The position numbers and the translations under genes are program-made. Shown piece by piece: positions 5,738-6,195 of a DNA stretch of 6,195 nt; position 1 is the first letter of the stretch, and the number at the start of each line of letters is the position of its first letter. The stretch comes from JAICIG01 sp035532215 (GTDB lineage: Bacteria > Planctomycetota > Planctomycetia > Pirellulales > JAICIG01). A model generated the notes under the pieces. That model made no database searches and was not told the origin of the DNA. It saw nothing but the letters and a program-made list of their open reading frames with translations. The stretch lies in contig DATKRK010000033.1 in NCBI GenBank assembly GCA_035532215.1, positions 1 through 6,195 of the forward strand, given 5' to 3'.

Positions 5738-6088
5738 ATGGCCAAATTGCTTGGCGCTGTGCGTGGCCTCGTCATCGTCTCTACGATTATTTGGCTCGCC
5801 TGCCAAAGCGACCCGCTCGGAGAACTTGACGCCGTGGCCGCGGATCAAGCGGCCCTGGCTTCTGGCGACGACCCCAGCGAGCGTTCGACTGAGGGCAAGT
5901 TGCCCGCCATCGAACTTGAGCGCCGCGTCTCTGCCGTTTATGCCCGAGTCCGCCCGGCCATCGTACGGTGGATAGCGCCGGATCAAGGCGGCGTTCGCTC
6001 GGGCGTCATTGTGTCAGCAGAGGGCCACGTGCTCACCGACGCCGTCGCAGCGGGCTCTAAGTTCGAGTTTCGCGGTTTTCGAGCGTAG
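5738..6088 (+). CDS. Short HtrA/DegP-like protein, probably truncated
   Basis: The 116-residue product begins with a hydrophobic export segment (about 5-21) ending in LAC (Cys22), which could be a signal peptide or an atypical lipoprotein signal, since Trp occupies the usual lipobox -3 position. A polar linker (23-57) precedes a segment resembling the start of an S1C-type trypsin-like protease domain: RVSAVYARVRPAIV (63-76) and SGVIVSAEGHVLTDAV (88-103). In HtrA proteins this last motif normally leads into the catalytic His (…LTNxHV). Here DAV occupies the site, and after about 13 more residues the ORF ends at TAG (6086-6088). The Asp and Ser of the triad are absent, so it cannot be an active protease. 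A +1 frame stays open to the window end but does not read like HtrA. ATG 5738 is preferred because it places the hydrophobic segment at the N-terminus; TTG 5723 would add five residues. A gene remnant is likelier than a functional small protein. Confidence 0.6.
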   Translation: MAKLLGAVRGLVIVSTIIWLACQSDPLGELDAVAADQAALASGDDPSERSTEGKLPAIELERRVSAVYARVRPAIVRWIAPDQGGVRSGVIVSAEGHVLTDAVAAGSKFEFRGFRA

Positions 6089-6098
6089 TTTGAGCGGG

Positions 6099-6119
6099 CC
6101 GCCGCATGGGGCGCGGCGG
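6099..6119. repeat. GC hairpin just after the HtrA-like ORF
   Basis: The arms ccgccgc (6099-6105) and gcggcgg (6113-6119) pair perfectly over 7 bp with a 7-base loop, starting 11 bases after the stop codon. A run of five A, not T, follows on the plus strand, so it is not a canonical intrinsic terminator for the upstream ORF. Confidence 0.35.
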
Positions 6120-6146
6120 AAAAACGGCAGTCGGCGAGCCGTAATT

Positions 6147-6164
6147 CGCGAGACAGGTCTCGCG
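6147..6164. repeat. Perfect palindrome cgcgagac/gtctcgcg
   Basis: Two 8-base arms separated by ag are exact reverse complements (6147-6154 and 6157-6164). It is the first of two adjacent hairpins at the right edge of the window. There is no T-tract after it. The spacing to the next hairpin (8 bases) suggests a compound intergenic element. Confidence 0.5.
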
Positions 6165-6172
6165 GCGGCTTG

Positions 6173-6191
6173 GTCAGCCCGCGAGGCTGAC
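6173..6191. repeat. Perfect hairpin gtcagcc/ggctgac
   Basis: The 7-base arms at 6173-6179 and 6185-6191 are exact reverse complements with loop cgcga. The arms resemble the gtcaggct/agcctgac stem at 137-155, with a one-base difference in the G/C run. Both may be members of one family of short palindromic intergenic repeats in this genome. The element may continue beyond the window. Confidence 0.5.
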
Positions 6192-6195
6192 AAAT

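Noticed and set aside
5720..5986. An 88-codon minus-strand frame opposite the HtrA-like ORF
   Set aside because: It has no motif, while the plus-strand frame has an export segment and an HtrA-like motif, so the minus frame is treated as a shadow.
6089..6195. Continuation of the HtrA-like protein in the +1 frame
   Set aside because: The frame stays open to the window end, but its translation is Arg/Gly/Ser-rich and does not resemble the HtrA domain. It also crosses the three hairpins, so a simple frameshift is not supported.

Overview
The window looks like chromosomal DNA from a planctomycete, probably Pirellulales or a near relative. The DNA is GC-rich with strong G/C third-position bias. 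The minus-strand gene belongs to a membrane-anchored squalene-cyclase-like repeat family that is characteristic of planctomycetes. A UAP1-type pyrophosphorylase of eukaryotic appearance is present, and the intergenic DNA carries short perfect palindromes of the 'cccaggcat/atgcctggg' and 'gtcaggct/agcctgac' kind. The taxonomic call is inferred from recalled family resemblance, not from a search.

Layout: bases 1-168 are non-coding and packed with small palindromes and short repeats; the last repeat copy runs into the stop codon of the first gene. Bases 169-1857 (minus) encode a 562-residue single-pass membrane protein with a prenyltransferase/squalene-oxidase-type repeat domain, beginning at a GTG. 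Bases 1858-2186 form a divergent intergenic region with a perfect TATAAT on the minus strand and a weaker TAGAAT on the plus strand. Bases 2187-5529 (plus) are a compact three-gene operon: a PhnP-like metallo-beta-lactamase-fold hydrolase, a UDP-sugar pyrophosphorylase (UDPGP type 1/UAP1-like) joined to it by a 4-base ATGA overlap, and, 14 bases further on, a mannose-1-phosphate guanylyltransferase. Bases 5530-5737 are non-coding with two dyads, one of them an AT-rich operator-like palindrome. Bases 5738-6088 encode a 116-residue protein that looks like the N-terminal end of an HtrA/DegP-type secreted serine protease, stopping where the catalytic histidine would be expected. Bases 6089-6195 hold three closely spaced perfect hairpins.

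How the genes work together: the last two operon genes both make activated sugars, a UDP-N-acetylhexosamine or UDP-hexose and GDP-mannose. Together they would feed glycan, glycolipid or exopolysaccharide synthesis. The hydrolase is translationally coupled to them, but its substrate cannot be read from sequence; a phosphodiester or cyclic phosphate is the family-level guess. The divergent membrane repeat protein and the HtrA-like fragment have no evident functional link to the operon.

I see no RNA gene, CRISPR array, insertion sequence, integrase or phage gene, and no clear intrinsic terminator. The most unusual features are the eukaryote-like pyrophosphorylase in a sugar-activation operon with a PhnP-like enzyme, the truncated HtrA-like gene beside a hairpin cluster, and the palindromic repeats that touch gene ends. 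I did not find convincing evidence for an entirely new system.
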